Shown here one piece after another: positions 11,605 to 23,495 of a stretch of 59,329 nt of DNA. Under the pieces are notes generated by a model. It saw only the letters and a program-made list of their open reading frames with translations. It did no database searches and was not told the origin of the DNA. Positions within the stretch are counted from its first letter, which is position 1. Each line of letters opens with the position of its first letter. The position numbers and the translations under genes were made by a program. Source of the DNA: Asparagopsis taxiformis (taxonomy: Eukaryota; Rhodophyta; Florideophyceae; Bonnemaisoniales; Bonnemaisoniaceae); the NCBI GenBank assembly GCA_030407315.1, contig JALQPE010002718.1:1-59329 (forward strand), given 5' to 3'.

Positions 11605-11927
11605 GGAAAAATAGAGTGGTCGCCGTGATGGATGCGGACATCCATGTCGAGCACGGCGGCAGAAATTTCTGGGCTCGAAATTTTTGAATTTCTGAACCGG
11701 CGCCCGTCCTAGGTGGACATAGACATGGCGGAAGTCCATCCCGAGGGGGACATCCGTGGTACTAGAAACAATGAATGTCGCCCTAGTAATACTAGACGTA
11801 CTAGACGCGCATGGACGTCCGGTTCTAGGCGGACATCCAAAATACTGGAGAACATGGACGTCCGCCTAGTAATACTAGGTGTACTAGAGGTTGTGGACGT
11901 CCGCGTCCATTTCCGAGAACACAGACG
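11605..11927. repeat. R2 repeat rich in GGACGTCC and CTAGTA motifs
   Basis: The stretch is dense in the self-complementary octamer GGACGTCC, its variants (GGACATCC, GGATGTCC) and CTAGTA/TACTAG pairs. Its right end (11895-11927) is nearly identical, on the opposite strand, to 48197-48229 beside another broken gene. The copia-like reverse transcriptase frame stops matching at 11928, so R2 truncates that element. No coding content is credible. Confidence 0.65.
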
Positions 11928-13788
11928 TTAGGGGTAGCCTCGGCCCTGTTGACGATCTTGAACGTGCCTTTTTCGATGAGTCCAAGTAATTCAGTACGCT
12001 TTGCTTCATCGAAAAACGTTTCCCGTGGATCGCCTGGCTCAATAACTTCTGTGTGGTACACTGATAGCGGATCGCTAGCAACTTCTGGAGTTGTATTATG
12101 ACTGAGGCTGTGGTCACTGATAGAAAGCCTTTTGTCAGCTGGTTTGACCTGCGATAAATTAAATTGTCGCGGCCCGTTGTTATCTCCTATGTGAACGCGC
12201 ACTGACTTGCCATCGATGGAGGCGACGAGGTGAGGTCCAGTGAATTGTTTGATCCTTTCACGGAACACATAGACATAATCCCCCGTTGTATGTCATAATC
12301 GGCCGAGGGCGGTACTGTCTTAAGCATTCCAAGGTTGACACGTCGCTTAGACACCAATTGCTCATAATGCTTTCTTGCAGCCACCATGGCACGAAGACGC
12401 TCCTTGTGTATTGGGAAGTCCCGCGGTGACACGGTAGGTAACTTCGGTAATACGCCGAATAAAAGCAGTGATGGTACCAAGCCGTCTGGACCGACGGTAT
12501 CATTAAGGGCTTTGACGGACATTGATAATAATGTCTGGTCGTCTATTGACCGGAATTCGTGTTGCACTTTTAGATAAATTGTACGCAGCGTGTGGTGGTA
12601 CTTTTCTCCCGCGCCGAGGGAATTGTGGCTCTCTGTGCCGGTGTGACGTAATTGGATGTTGAACACTTCACACGCGTTCGACCATTCGGCCGATACGAAC
12701 ACAGATCCTTGGTCTGTGAGTAGCGACTCAGGGTATCCGACATACATTGTAGTCCAGATTCGCAGGAATGCTCTCCACACAGACCCGACGTCGACACGGT
12801 CCAGAAACGTTGCTGCGCTGAAACGTGTCGCAACATCAACGATGTGTAGTACGGGTTTTTGTTTTCCCTTTTTATCCGGTAGGTACATGATGTCCATCAT
12901 GAGTTCCTGGTTGAAGCGAAGTTTATCGGCTTCTCTGATACGGAAGGATATTGGCCGGCTGGAGATACGTGTGCACGCGTCGCAGTTGTCTGCTATATCG
13001 CGTAGCAATGCGCGGGTGTCTGGTGTGAGTTTTTGCGGGTCTGCTCGTCGCAAGAGATTATACAGCTTGTCAACGCTTGGGTGATGAAGGTGGCGGTGCA
13101 AGCGATACAGTTGTGATCGTGAGTAGTTCACACTGTACGCGTCTGGAGTCCACCGTAGGTACGCATGTCCTCTCCACCGTATTACTGGTAGTCTCCATTT
13201 TTGGGTTACACTTTCGAGTTGATTCTCCACAGAGAGGAATTGCAACCCGTAACGGTCGAAAATATCGAGTCCTAGTAGGAGAGGTACATCGTCTTTCACG
13301 ACGTCGACGGATGCTCGGATGTGGTCTTCAGGGGTTGGTATAACTATGAGGAGTTTTCCGAGCGCTTTGGATGTTGCCGAAGCAAATCTGAATTGCGTCC
13401 AGGATTGCGATAGTCGGAATGGAATTCCAAAATTTTCGCAGTATAGTTTTGCTTGACGTTCGCCGATGACGGTCTTTTGTGCGCCTGTGTCTAGCAAGGC
13501 TCCAAGGAACGTGTGAGGGGACGATCTGTAAGTCGTTTTGAGCTGGTTAATGCTCATTGGTATTACAAACTCATTGTTTCCGTCACAGATGGGGTGTGAG
13601 CCTGACGATTTTAAATGCGTGAGCAGTTGTGGCGAAGGGTTTTGTTGGTTAAGTTGTTGTGGGTTAATTACTGTGTTGATTTCTTCAGGTGGTCGTGGGT
13701 GGTCGTAGAACCCCATCTGCGGATGCGAGGGATGCTGCTGGCGAGGACTTTTATCGACTTTGTCATCCGTTTTGGTCTTTGGATTCAT
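11928..13788 (-). pseudogene. Copia-like Pol: protease, integrase, start of RT
   Basis: The 12187-13788 frame (533 residues) begins with a Pro/Gln-rich linker. Protease follows at about residues 92-130 (GALLDTGAQKTVIG, catalytic DTG), then the integrase HHCC region (HLHHPSVDKLYNLL...CDAC) and catalytic core (MDIMYL; TDQGSVF; the usual third acidic region is SLGAGEKYHH). Near 12290 a one-base change moves coding to the 11825-12268 frame, which reads GDYVYVFRERIKQFTGPHLV (integrase C-terminal part) and reaches FFDEAKRTELLGLIEKGTFK, the usual opening of copia RT. The match stops at 11928, where R2 begins, so no RT catalytic motif remains. The element could only move, if at all, with enzymes supplied by another copy. 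Confidence 0.82.
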
Positions 13789-13864
13789 AGATGCTGGTAT
13801 CGGGTTTTCTTATGGATGAAGTCGTCTGATCTCAGAGGGCTGTCCTCACTGAGGCCCTATGGTG

Positions 13865-14135
13865 TCAAAAATCTGCCTCGCTCCTTGTAGTAGACGTCAT
13901 CGCATCGAATATCGTGTAAGCATCACGTGCAGCGTGGTCATCCGTGTAGGTATTGTGCATCACATCGATGTGTTGATCGTAGGTCGTCTCGGGCGCGTCT
14001 TTGTGGCTATCTGTAGTTCCGGAGCCGGTCGCGTGGTCGATGTCGTCCTGCTGGCAACCCCCTCGGTATTCGAGGTAGTCCTCCTCTTCCTGGGTCAACT
14101 CGTTCAGCACTTCAGCGAGTGCGACCACGGGGTCA
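13865..14135 (-). pseudogene. Copia-like Gag, C-terminal piece beyond the chromovirus insertion
   Basis: An acidic segment starting PVVALAEVLNELTQEEEDYL. Its open frame extends into the chromovirus LTR only by chance. If the LTR element and one copy of the TSD GGTCA are removed, the frame joins that at 26205-26607 without a shift (QERQRDD to PVVALAEVL), which shows both were one Gag before insertion. Confidence 0.7.
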
Positions 14136-14793
14136 TGTAGTAGGTAGAAAATCCGCAAAGCGGCAAAACCACCCTACAGGTGTCCCGAGCTTCGGTAGCG
14201 TGGTAGAGCAAGCGAATCTTGCGTCAACCGCCAATGGCGTGTATACCACGAAAGGTCTTCCGGTAATGCCGGGTGAAGGTTGGGGGTGCTCACGCACGAA
14301 GTGCGTATTGATGGAGCGAAAGACGTAACCCGTCGAGCTGTATAGCTAAAGCTAATTCGTCCTAGAAGGATAGAAAAGAGCGATGCAAACACTGTTCAGT
14401 GGAGTCGTAAATTCCACGTGAGTTTACGTTACCTCTAAAGGTTAAGCACTCTGGCTAATCCAGAGGCATTTTATACTAAACTAAGTTACTGTAAACAGTT
14501 AGGGTAGGTAGACAGTTAGGAATAAATATCCTTATGTGCACCAATCAGATCCCTGATTATGGCGACTGCGGGAGCCCGCGAGATCACCGACTGTTAGTGT
14601 TACAGTGTAAAGTTAGCTGAGTCAGCTTAGTTAAAATTTGCCCCTTGTGGGGTCTTTAGTTGTCCCAATGGGTCCCTCTCCCTCACTGGTCTGAGGTACA
14701 GCGAGGCTGTTTCCATTGGTTATTCCCGAACCGGGGTCGTCCAATAGGATGTCGACACGACCCCACCAGGGCAGACCACTCCGTGGTATGACA
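14136..14793 (-). repeat. Chromovirus 3' LTR
   Basis: 658 bp, in element orientation running from TGTCATACCACGG to CCTACTACA with TG...CA ends. It appears identical to 25547-26204. Confidence 0.95.
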
Positions 14794-14806
14794 TCGCCCC
14801 CTCCTA
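14794..14806 (-). promoter_or_regulatory. Chromovirus polypurine tract
   Basis: In element orientation AGGAGGGGGCGA directly abuts the 3' LTR, the position of the plus-strand DNA primer in LTR retrotransposons. Confidence 0.75.
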
Positions 14807-15255
14807 AGCCAATTGTCGTCCCGACAATTAAAATTCCAAAAATCCGTTGATTTTAAATTCCCAAATAATTTCCACCGCCGTGGCCGGCCAGCCGGGTAAA
14901 AATTTTGCGCGCCAAAAATTGGCTGTTATATTTACCCGTGCACACGGTTCCACCCCGAGCCTCGCTCATCCATCTGACTCACGACCCTTCGGGTTTCTTC
15001 ATCCTCTTCCCGGCACTGCCGTGTTTTCCATCCCGCCGTTCCGGATTGCGAAGCGATCGCCTGCCTGGCGATTTGAATTCCGTACCTTTCGGTAGCTTGC
15101 TTGCGTGATACGCGACCTTTCTTGCGTTAAGGGTAACACCCGCTTTGCGTATTTTAGGTGTCCCTTCGGGTTTCAAGAAAAAGGCTCACGCCTGCTGCGA
15201 CCGTACGGCTTGTCCGTTGATTTCTTCTTTGGCGATCACTAACTCCAGTGGAGTG

Positions 15256-15263
15256 TATATAAG
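15256..15263 (+). promoter_or_regulatory. TATA-like box ahead of the antisense ORF
   Basis: TATATAAG lies on the plus strand 18 bases before an ATG at 15281. A start site 25-30 bases downstream would fall at or just after that ATG, so the ATGs at 15314 or 15381 may be used instead. It points the same way as the antisense ORF and opposite to gag-pol, hinting at a separate internal promoter. Not proven. Confidence 0.45.
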
Positions 15264-15280
15264 GGCGGGAGATCATCAGC

Positions 15281-18200
15281 ATGGCTGCCCACGGTAACAG
15301 CCCACAAGGCAACATGCCTCCTCGTTCAACCCGGGCGTCTTCTCGCCGACCAACAACACGCCACCAGGCGTCGCGCGCGAATGCGACTCCGGCTACGCCG
15401 TCAACAAACCCTTCGGCATCGGCCGCTATCATCTGCGCAGCCGCCGGCTACCGGTTCTCAAGTCCCGCCCTCTTCAGGGAATGTTCAAGCACAGGCTCCG
15501 TCGCCGTCATCCACTCGCCGTTCCACGGAACCCTCGCCGAAGGGGACGCCTCTCAAGGCCAAGTCAAGTCAACCGGCTGCGCCGTCCAAGGCAATTGCGT
15601 CTGCCAGCGATCCTCGCCCGGAGGTAGAAGAAGTAGAAGTCCAACGGAACACTCCGCGTTCGCCGCCAATCGACAAGCAGGGTTCTCCCCGTTCGCCTCG
15701 CCAGACGCCGGAACCGGAAGAGATTGTTGTTGATGCCCCTGCTGCTTCGCAGCCTGTTCCGACCCCCGCGACTGCCGTCGCTCCTGCCACCACAGGTCGT
15801 ACCATCGTTCCCCGACCCTCGGAGTATCCGGATCCATATGCGCGGAAGCCCGCTACGGCTGAGCCGGTCGCGTCCAGGAATCCTTACGAAGACTTGTACA
15901 GCCGTAATCGGCAATTTGTTCTTGATGCTCGTAATCGCCAAGCGACCGAAGAAGCTAACCGCGGGGCTGTGGCCAGCAACTCAACGCTAGCGGCGTATGC
16001 TTATGGTGGAAGCGGGACGGCACAGCCGCAAGATACAAGCTTGGGTAGAGGTCCTCTTGTGGATCCATATCAATCTTCCGTTCCGGTGGGGAGTTCGGCG
16101 GCACCGACTTACTCTTCCCCAAAAAGGGTACCGGCTCCTTCCGCCGACTGGCGTCGCGAGGGCGAATTTTATCCTTCGAATGCTTCGGAACTCATGGTCT
16201 TCGACTCACACGAGTTGCCTTTTGCAAGGTATTTGCGAGCTCCTTGGGAGTATTATCCCTTCGCCCGTCTACCCCTCCGGGAGTTCGTGAACGAGAACCA
16301 CACCGACTTGCGTCGAGATCTTCGTCTGATGGTAGGCGTCAAACGCCGTAATCCCCATGCGCTGCCAAACAGCTGGTCAGCTTACGCTCAACTTCCTTCT
16401 TGTCGGCCGATGCGGCATTTTCGTGTTCCTCACACTTTGCAGTGTGACCGCACTTTTCTTCTTCACCCAGGCGATGCCTTGTATGTTGAGCGGATGACCC
16501 GTCGGCTGTTCGAGCCTCATTCGAACCAGGGAAGTATTCCGGATTTACCTATCACTAGGTCAAGGTGGTTTGCGTATCCACCCCGCCCGGATACCGGTAT
16601 GTTGGAATGTTATATGCGTGTACACGCTCGATACCTGACTCGGTCCACAAGCTTGCAAGTGTCGTCACTTGACTACCGAGTGTTCGGTTATCGCGCGAAC
16701 CGCAACATCAATAACCGGACGGCGAACTTGGCTGTGCCGACAGCGGAGTTGAACGCGACACTTGAAGATTCCCGCTGGGAAGGCGAGAACTCGCCGCCCT
16801 TATGCTTGCCTATTGGGGATACACCAGCGATGCTGTACTTCCACAGTGTGGTCGAAGCCGATCCCCGTCCTTGGGTGAAGTCTCGGTTCCTGGACTACGT
16901 CCTTCTGGAGCGTGAACTCCTTATTGGGTTGGAGATGGCGCGTCTCGTGGAGACGAGGGGATTCATTCCGGTATTAACCAAGCACTTGGCTGCGTCGGCC
17001 GTCACTACCTGGAAGGCTTTCCATGAGGTACCGTTATCACCGGTTGTACCGAGAACGCGTAGCGTGGATGCGAAGGTCATTGTCGACCTCCTCGAGGCTT
17101 CCTACAAGACCACCGAAGGTATCGAGGAGATTTCTTGTGCGATTGAAGGCGTGTCGCCGGAGAAGATCATTCCGTACTCGCATCCGAGTCTCCCGTTCAA
17201 GCCGGCTAAGCTGACAGCGTATTCTACCCGAGACGGGGTGGTGGTGGAGACGCCTCCTTTCCGTCGCGATGGCGAGTTCGCCGATGACGGTTATTACGCG
17301 GAAGAGCCTGCAAGTTACTCCGACGGAGATTTGGAGGATTACTTATACAAGCCCGAACGGGAGATGCATGTACCGCGCCCTGGGCGTTCTACTCCGGCTG
17401 GATATCGACACGCTGATCCCGGCTTCTCGCCTCACCCGACTGTGCCAGTCGCGCCCGCTCCTTACGAACCTGGGGTTCCACAATCAAGTGTTCATCCGCC
17501 AGTCCCGCGGGGCTTGGCACAACCGACCCGTCAGGGCTCTTCGTCTCCTTCGGAAGCTCCGTTTCTGTCGCCCGATCGTCGATCGGGTCAGTCCGTGGAT
17601 CGTGACGGCCAGGCCGGTCGTTCTACCGCTCCTGCGGATGTACTTGGGTCCCTTTTAACTTCAGCGGAGCTGTTCTCGGTTACGAAGGTGCGCGAATTGG
17701 CGGAGACTCTTGGTGATGGCCAACTTTCGTCGGTATTCCCTCCGCGGGTTAGCGGTTACCCCGTTCGTGGAGCGTTGAATACCTTGGCAATGACGTGTAT
17801 CACGTTGGGTACCCGGTACAAGGCTAGTCGCGAGCGACGAGATGCTGCCGAAACGCGCTATCGTGCGGAACGTGCGGGTCGCCGCTTAGCGGAAGAGAAG
17901 AACTCTCGATGGGAGCAAGATGCAGCTGCGAGGCAGAAGGTGTTTGACGAACTGCAGACACGAGTCCAGGAATTGGAAGAGGAGTTGCGCTTGGCGCGGC
18001 GTCGTATACCGCATGAGCGAGGAAGGGATACGCCTAGCGCCCTGGGAACCCCAGCCAGTCTTCAACCTCAAGGAGGGACTTCCGGACGTCGCCGGGATAG
18101 GTCACCCTCTGGTCGAGATGATGGTCGAAATGTTCGCGCTAGGCGCTCCATGCCGGTTGATGTTGATACGCCGCTGCTACAGCTTGTTGATACGCCTGAC

Positions 18201-18458
18201 CCGCCCAGGGCGGATTCACCTTCGGTGTCCGACGATGTGGATATTCCATCTCCGATGGCACCGGTTCCCTCAGCTCCAGCTGCGTCTCGACATCGCCCTC
18301 CGGCTCGGTTGCCTACTTCCCATAGGGATTCTGGCCGTGTGCGTCCTCGTGACACTCGCCGGTCCACGGCTCAGCATCCGACCAACCGGTCCTTGAGGCC
18401 ATCCCCATCCTATCCTTCGCATCAGCGTCCTCGTCCTTCCGACAACTTCCGTCGTTAA
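15281..18458 (+). CDS. Antisense ORF inside the chromovirus, about 1,030-1,060 residues, unknown function
   Basis: The long open frame runs 15381-18458 (1025 residues). A plausible earlier start at 15281 (MAAHGNSPQGNMPP) is in another frame and would need a frame change near 15425. The protein has a Pro/Ser/Arg-rich N-terminal tail to about residue 265 and a better-ordered central region around 268-615 with many aromatic and charged residues (for example FARYLRAPWEYYPFARLP). A second Pro-rich linker follows, then a coiled coil at about 806-876 (ERRDAAETRYRAERAGRRLA; VQELEEELRLARRR) and a basic, disordered tail. I recognise no catalytic motif or zinc knuckle. It lies between pol and the 3' LTR, convergent with pol (331-bp gap), behind a TATA-like box. 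Antisense ORFs at this position are known in some plant Ty3/gypsy elements; whether this one is related is untested. An open frame of more than 1,000 codons argues for selection. Confidence 0.7.
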
Positions 18459-18789
18459 CGTCTTCCTTCCCTAACCGGGTTATCTTCTTATACGCATTTG
18501 CGTCTTGTCTTCAGGTTAGATCGTTCATCCATGCGCCGTGTGCGGCTTGATCATGTTTACCATTAAAAGGTTGGAATGTTTTTGTTTTTGTGGAATTTTT
18601 CTTTGGCCAGTTGGCTTCATACTTCTACCGAGTCCGGTGTTTGGTGTTTGGCCAACCCACCGGGTGCTTCTCGTGGTACCTTACCATCTCTCTTCGTGCT
18701 CCCCCGCAGTGACGCTGCAACCACTAGCCGTTCTACTTGACGCTTCTGCGTACAATCAGCCTAGCTGTGGGGCAACCCTATATCTTCAC

Positions 18790-21700
18790 TTATCGGCGCT
18801 TCTTAGCCGTTCGTCTTTTAGACGTTTTCTTAGCCGCTTGGCGGGTCCGCTTACGGAAGTATCGGGAGATTTGTTCGTCAGGCACGTTGTGCCGTTGCGT
18901 CCACGTGGGGTCACGGTATCCGTACCACCTTACGAGGAACCACTCCTCATTATCGTCGTCGACGACATGGTCGATCAAGTCGTCTATGGCGAATTCCTGT
19001 TCCTCAGGTGGTTCCAGGTTCTGGGAGATATCTCCCTGTTCGGTTGGAACATCTTGACTCGACGAGCGTCGTCTTCTTCCGGTGTTAGCCGTGTCACCCG
19101 TAGGGTTAAGCGGCTCAGCCGAAGTGGCTTCTTGGGATATTTCCATGCCGTGCTGCCGGCTTATTCCTCTTTGTCGAGGGCGACTATTCTTCTTCGGGCT
19201 TGTTCCGGTTGGTTCCTTCTGGGTTGATCGGCGTAGCCGGGAGAACGTCTTGTTGGCGTCTTGGGAAGCAGGTTCCTGCATTGTGTCAAGAGTTTCATCC
19301 TCGGGGAGGTCAAATTGAGTGGACATCGGCTGTGAAGCAGCATTATCCTGACGATGAATATCGGCCTGGGCCCCCTCCTTAAAGACGGTTCGTCTCGGAC
19401 CGATACTCGGTATGTCGGTTAAAGGTTCACCCTCAACCGCGGAGCGGGATGACAAAGGCTTGGTTACAGGGTGACCTGGGGGTTGTTCGGTTGGAAGAGG
19501 TACGCGCGGCGGGCTTGATGCATCACGATGTAGGCACTCTTCCGCCATACTCGGCACCGTGTTGGCGGTTTGGTCGTCGGTTCCCACCGCAGGTGCGGAT
19601 GCTCCGTTAGAAGTTAACCGTGAGTGCGGTGTTTCCTGTTCAGGTTGTGGCGCATACGTCACGCGGTCGTGGCTAACTTGTTCGACAAGTCCATCCCGTT
19701 CTATGTGAACGGTTCGCCTACCGGCTTTCACGACCTTGAAAGGTCCTTGCGCTAGTGGCGTTAACTTGTTTCGTTCCCGTACCTCAGGGTTGTCGAGGTA
19801 GACGTAGTCGCCCTCCTGGAGGAGTCGTTTGGCCTTCCGGACTCTCCGGTCAAAGTCTCGCTTATAACGCGCTTGCGTGGCGTGTAGCCTTTGACCGGCC
19901 TTCTCAATTGCTTGAGCAATCCGTTGCAGGAAGTCCTGTTTCAAGAAAGCGTCCGGTTTTTGCCGTGTTCTTGTCGAGTGATGAAGGGAATAAGGGGGTG
20001 GTGGTCTACTTAGGATAAGGTCAAAGGGTGTCGTCCCTGTCGTGCGATGCACGTGCGTATTGTACGCGTACGTCAACGCTGGTGCGTACACGTCCCAGTC
20101 ATTCTGGTTTTCGTTTACGTAGTTGCGTAACATGTTCAACAACGTACGGTTATACCGTTCCACCTGACCGTTGGTCTGTGGGTGATAGGTTGTTGTGAAC
20201 AAGTTCTTTGTTCCAAGTTGCAGGCAAACAGCCTGGAAAAGTTTGGAAGCAAACTGAGGTCCGTTATCGGAGAGCAACGTCCTAGGGGGACCGTACTTGA
20301 AAATCCAGTGGGTGCAGAAGGCGACAGCCACATGGTAAGCAGTGATACTGCGTAATGGTACAACCTGTGTAAGCTTCGTGAAGCGACAGGTAATTATAAG
20401 AGGTGAAGGTTACCCTTCTTTGTTTTAGGCAGAGGGCCTAGTAAGTCTATAGAGACTTCTTCCAGCGGTGCTGAAGCTGGGAATAGTTTCAAGGTATTAG
20501 CGTGCCTACGCAACTTGAGTCGGTTCCTGGCGCAAGCCTGACAACGTTCAACCGTAGCGGTGATATCCGCGGCCATGGCCGGCCAGTAGTACGAGAGACG
20601 CATGGTCTCATACATACGGTTTTGTCCGGGGTGACCCGCGAGTACATCGTGATGACACATCTTCAACAGGCGGGGCCTGAGTGTTCTTGGTACAACCACT
20701 TGGTGGGAATTGTCAAGGGTGGATTTACGTCGCAAGACACCTTTGTCATCTTCGAAGAAGACAGTGTCAGACTTCTGACTTGTCAATACTTGTTGACAAA
20801 AGTCATCAGAGCGTTGCTCCTTGATCCACTCGTTGAGTGTGATTGGTTCGGAACCTTCTGTCTGAGGATGTGTCGTCATGACAGCTTGGTTTTCCTCCAT
20901 CAGGGGGGTGTCAGCGGAAGTTCGCGCGATGAGTACATCAAAGAACCACGGGTTCATCTCTTCGGTAACAGGTATTTCCTGGTGAAGGTCATACGCGAAG
21001 AGCGTGGGTATTTCGTCATCCACTGGATGGGGGTCTACCCCTTCCGTTTCAACACGCGATAACGCGTCTGGTACCTGATGAACCCTGCCAGGACGATAGA
21101 CTATGCTGTAGTCAAACTCTGACAGACGGAGTCGCCAACGACACAGGCGCCCTGACGGGTCAGTGATATTCATCAACCAACGCAACGCGTTATGATCGGA
21201 CCTCACCACGAACTTCGTTTGTTCTAGGTACGGCCTAAGGGTAGTGACTGCCCATACTACGGCGAGACACTCGCGCTCCGTCGGAGAATATCCCCGTTCA
21301 GGTTTGGTCAAGGTCCGCGACCAATATCCTACAGGACGATAGTCGTCGTCATCCTGCTGTTGCAACAGCGCACACCCTATCTGATACGCAGAGGCGTCTG
21401 TATCTACGATGTAGGGTTTACCCACCCTGGGCAAAGCCAGTATCGGTGGTTGCACTAGAGATTCTTTAAGTTTATCGAACGCGTGGCGTTGTTCCGCCGT
21501 TGGAGGACTTGAACCGAAGCTCGGTAGTTTGTCTTTGGTCAACATCGCGTTGAGGGGGTGGGAGATATCCGCATACCCTTTGACGAAACGCCGGAAGACA
21601 CCGCAGCTCCCCAGGAAGGAACGCATTTGCGTGGGGGTGGTTGGAAAAGTTGCTTTCGCGATAGCATCCGTCGCAGTTTGGGCGACCGCCAGCTTACCTG

Positions 21701-23481
21701 GCATAACAACATGTCCGAGGTAGTCTACCTTTGCTTCGAAGAAGTGGCACTTGGCCAGCTTGAGGGTTACCCCTGCCGTCCTCAACAGTGTGAGCACCTG
21801 GTCCACTTGGTGGAGGTGGTCTTCCTCACTACGTGAGAAGACGATGACGTCGTCGAGATAGATAAGACATGTTTGCCAGCGTACGCTGCTTAGGATAATG
21901 TCAATCGCACGTTGGAACGTGGCTGGTGCATTCTTCAGCCCGAAGGGCAGTCGTTTAAACCGATACGTCCCAAGGTGTGACGTGAAAGCCGTCTTATCCC
22001 GATCCTCGGAGGCAACGGGTATTTGCCAATAGCCTGAGTTGCAATCAAGCGTGGTGAACACGCGTGCATCCTCCTAAGGAGTCTATGCAATCGTCCATAC
22101 GGGGTAACGGATAAGCATCCGAGATGGTGATGTCGTTGAGACGTCGGTAGTCAACGCAGAAGCGTAATTTACCATCCTTCTTGGGTACCAGGACCACTGG
22201 GCTAGCCCACTCAGAGTTCGAGGGTTCGATGACTCCTTTTTCTAGCATGGAGATGATCTCCTTACTTGCTAGCTCCCTTCTCAAGGGTCCCATTCGGTAT
22301 GGTTGCTGTCGACGTGGTCGACTTCCTTCGACAATATCAATCCGATGCTCGGTTGCTTTAATGTCTCCAAGAGACCCGTCCCACATGGACTCATGTTGCG
22401 ATAGCATCGCTATAATTTTCTCCTTCAACTGTGGTTGTTGAAGGTGCTCCAAGGATACATCCTCCCGCCATTGCGGATTCTCTTTCTCCTTGGTTCCCGT
22501 CATCGGGTTGGTTAGACTGATGATACGGTTTGAGCCGGAAGAGGATAACTCACTAGGGAGCTTTTGATCGGCTGGGCCGGGTGCTCGACGGGCAATACCG
22601 ACAACCGTCCCCTTCGGGAGGTATCTTTCGGTCGAACCAAAATTGGTGAGAATGACAGTGAAGACTGTACGAGGAATAATTTCAGCAATGCCGTTCGGCA
22701 TTGAGATCCGCTGTCGGTGGAATAGTTTTTCCTTCGCCTCGAGGAGGCTTAGTCCGCCCCCAGCACAGACAACCGATGCGATTACTTGATTCATAGGGGG
22801 AATAGTGATTTCTCTTGCTAGCCGGATCCGGTTTGACTGGTGGTCCAGATCAGTACCCTGCGAAGGGTTTGGTTCATGTACATAGCAAGAAGAAGAGTTG
22901 TTCAATTTACTCACATTTTGCATCAGCAGGATGGCGATCGATCCACCATCGTGTACATCAATGCGCTGAGCGCGGCATCGAATTGCATCTACATGTGAGT
23001 TCATGATACTTGTTCCCAGGATAACTGGTACTGCCAGCTTAGGTGCTACAAAGAATTCTGCGTCCAGAACCTTACGACCTAGCTGTATTAGCAGCTTGAT
23101 TCTTCCTGTTATCCTGAGAGGATTACCATTGGCGTCTGCCAGTTGAGGAATGTTCCCGGTTTGCGCGGCATAGGTCTTCCATCCTTTGGGTAAGGTTGAT
23201 TCTTGGACTACAGAAGGGCCTGAACCTGTGTCCATAACCATACGCATAGGCGTTAGAAGTGTCTCGGATATTCCGATCGAACCTAAAACCACGTAGTGGG
23301 CTGCCTTCAAAAGACATGCAGCCTTTGGCTGAGAGGGGAGGGGATAAGGGATATCCCCGGTTGGTGTCTGGGTAGGACGGTTCAACCGCGTTGGTATCTC
23401 CGTTCCACCCTGTGGAGGTGTGGATGGTGAGATGTCCACCTTACAGCTAAGCTGTTCCACCTCCTGGCGGGAGCGCGACAC
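18790..23481 (-). pseudogene. pol: Chromovirus Pol: protease, RT, RNase H, integrase, chromodomain; two frameshifts
   Basis: The first frame (22045-23481) has protease MDTGSG at residues 83-88 and the start of RT (KLRFCVDYRRLND). Near 22060 an extra base shifts to 20394-22061. That frame carries RT (FTTLDCNSGYWQ, catalytic YLDD at residues 68-71), RNase H (IVDTDASAYQIGCAL, RSDHNALRWL, PDALSR) and the integrase zinc-binding region (HHDVLAGHPGQ...CQAC). Near 20395 a missing base shifts to 18790-20331 with integrase core residues (LLSDNGPQF, HPQTNGQVERYN), a GPF module (GPFKVVKAGRRTVHIERDG) and a chromodomain at about residues 443-492 (FAIDDLIDHVVDDDNEEWFL, VRWYGY), then a basic tail. The enzyme copies element RNA to DNA and integrates it. 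Both breaks are single bases inside otherwise intact domains, so recent mutation or sequence error is likely. Confidence 0.92.
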
Positions 23482-23495
23482 CTCACTCCCCCCGG

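Noticed and set aside
12656..13343. Plus-strand ORFs opposite the copia integrase
   Set aside because: They are antisense shadows of clear protease-integrase coding.
14174..14392. 72-residue ORF in the chromovirus LTR
   Set aside because: It is repeated identically at 25585-25803 only because the LTRs are identical.
20502..21062. Plus-strand ORF opposite chromovirus RT/integrase
   Set aside because: It is opposite conserved RNase H and integrase motifs and has no features of its own, unlike the long antisense ORF at 15281-18458, which faces no pol coding.
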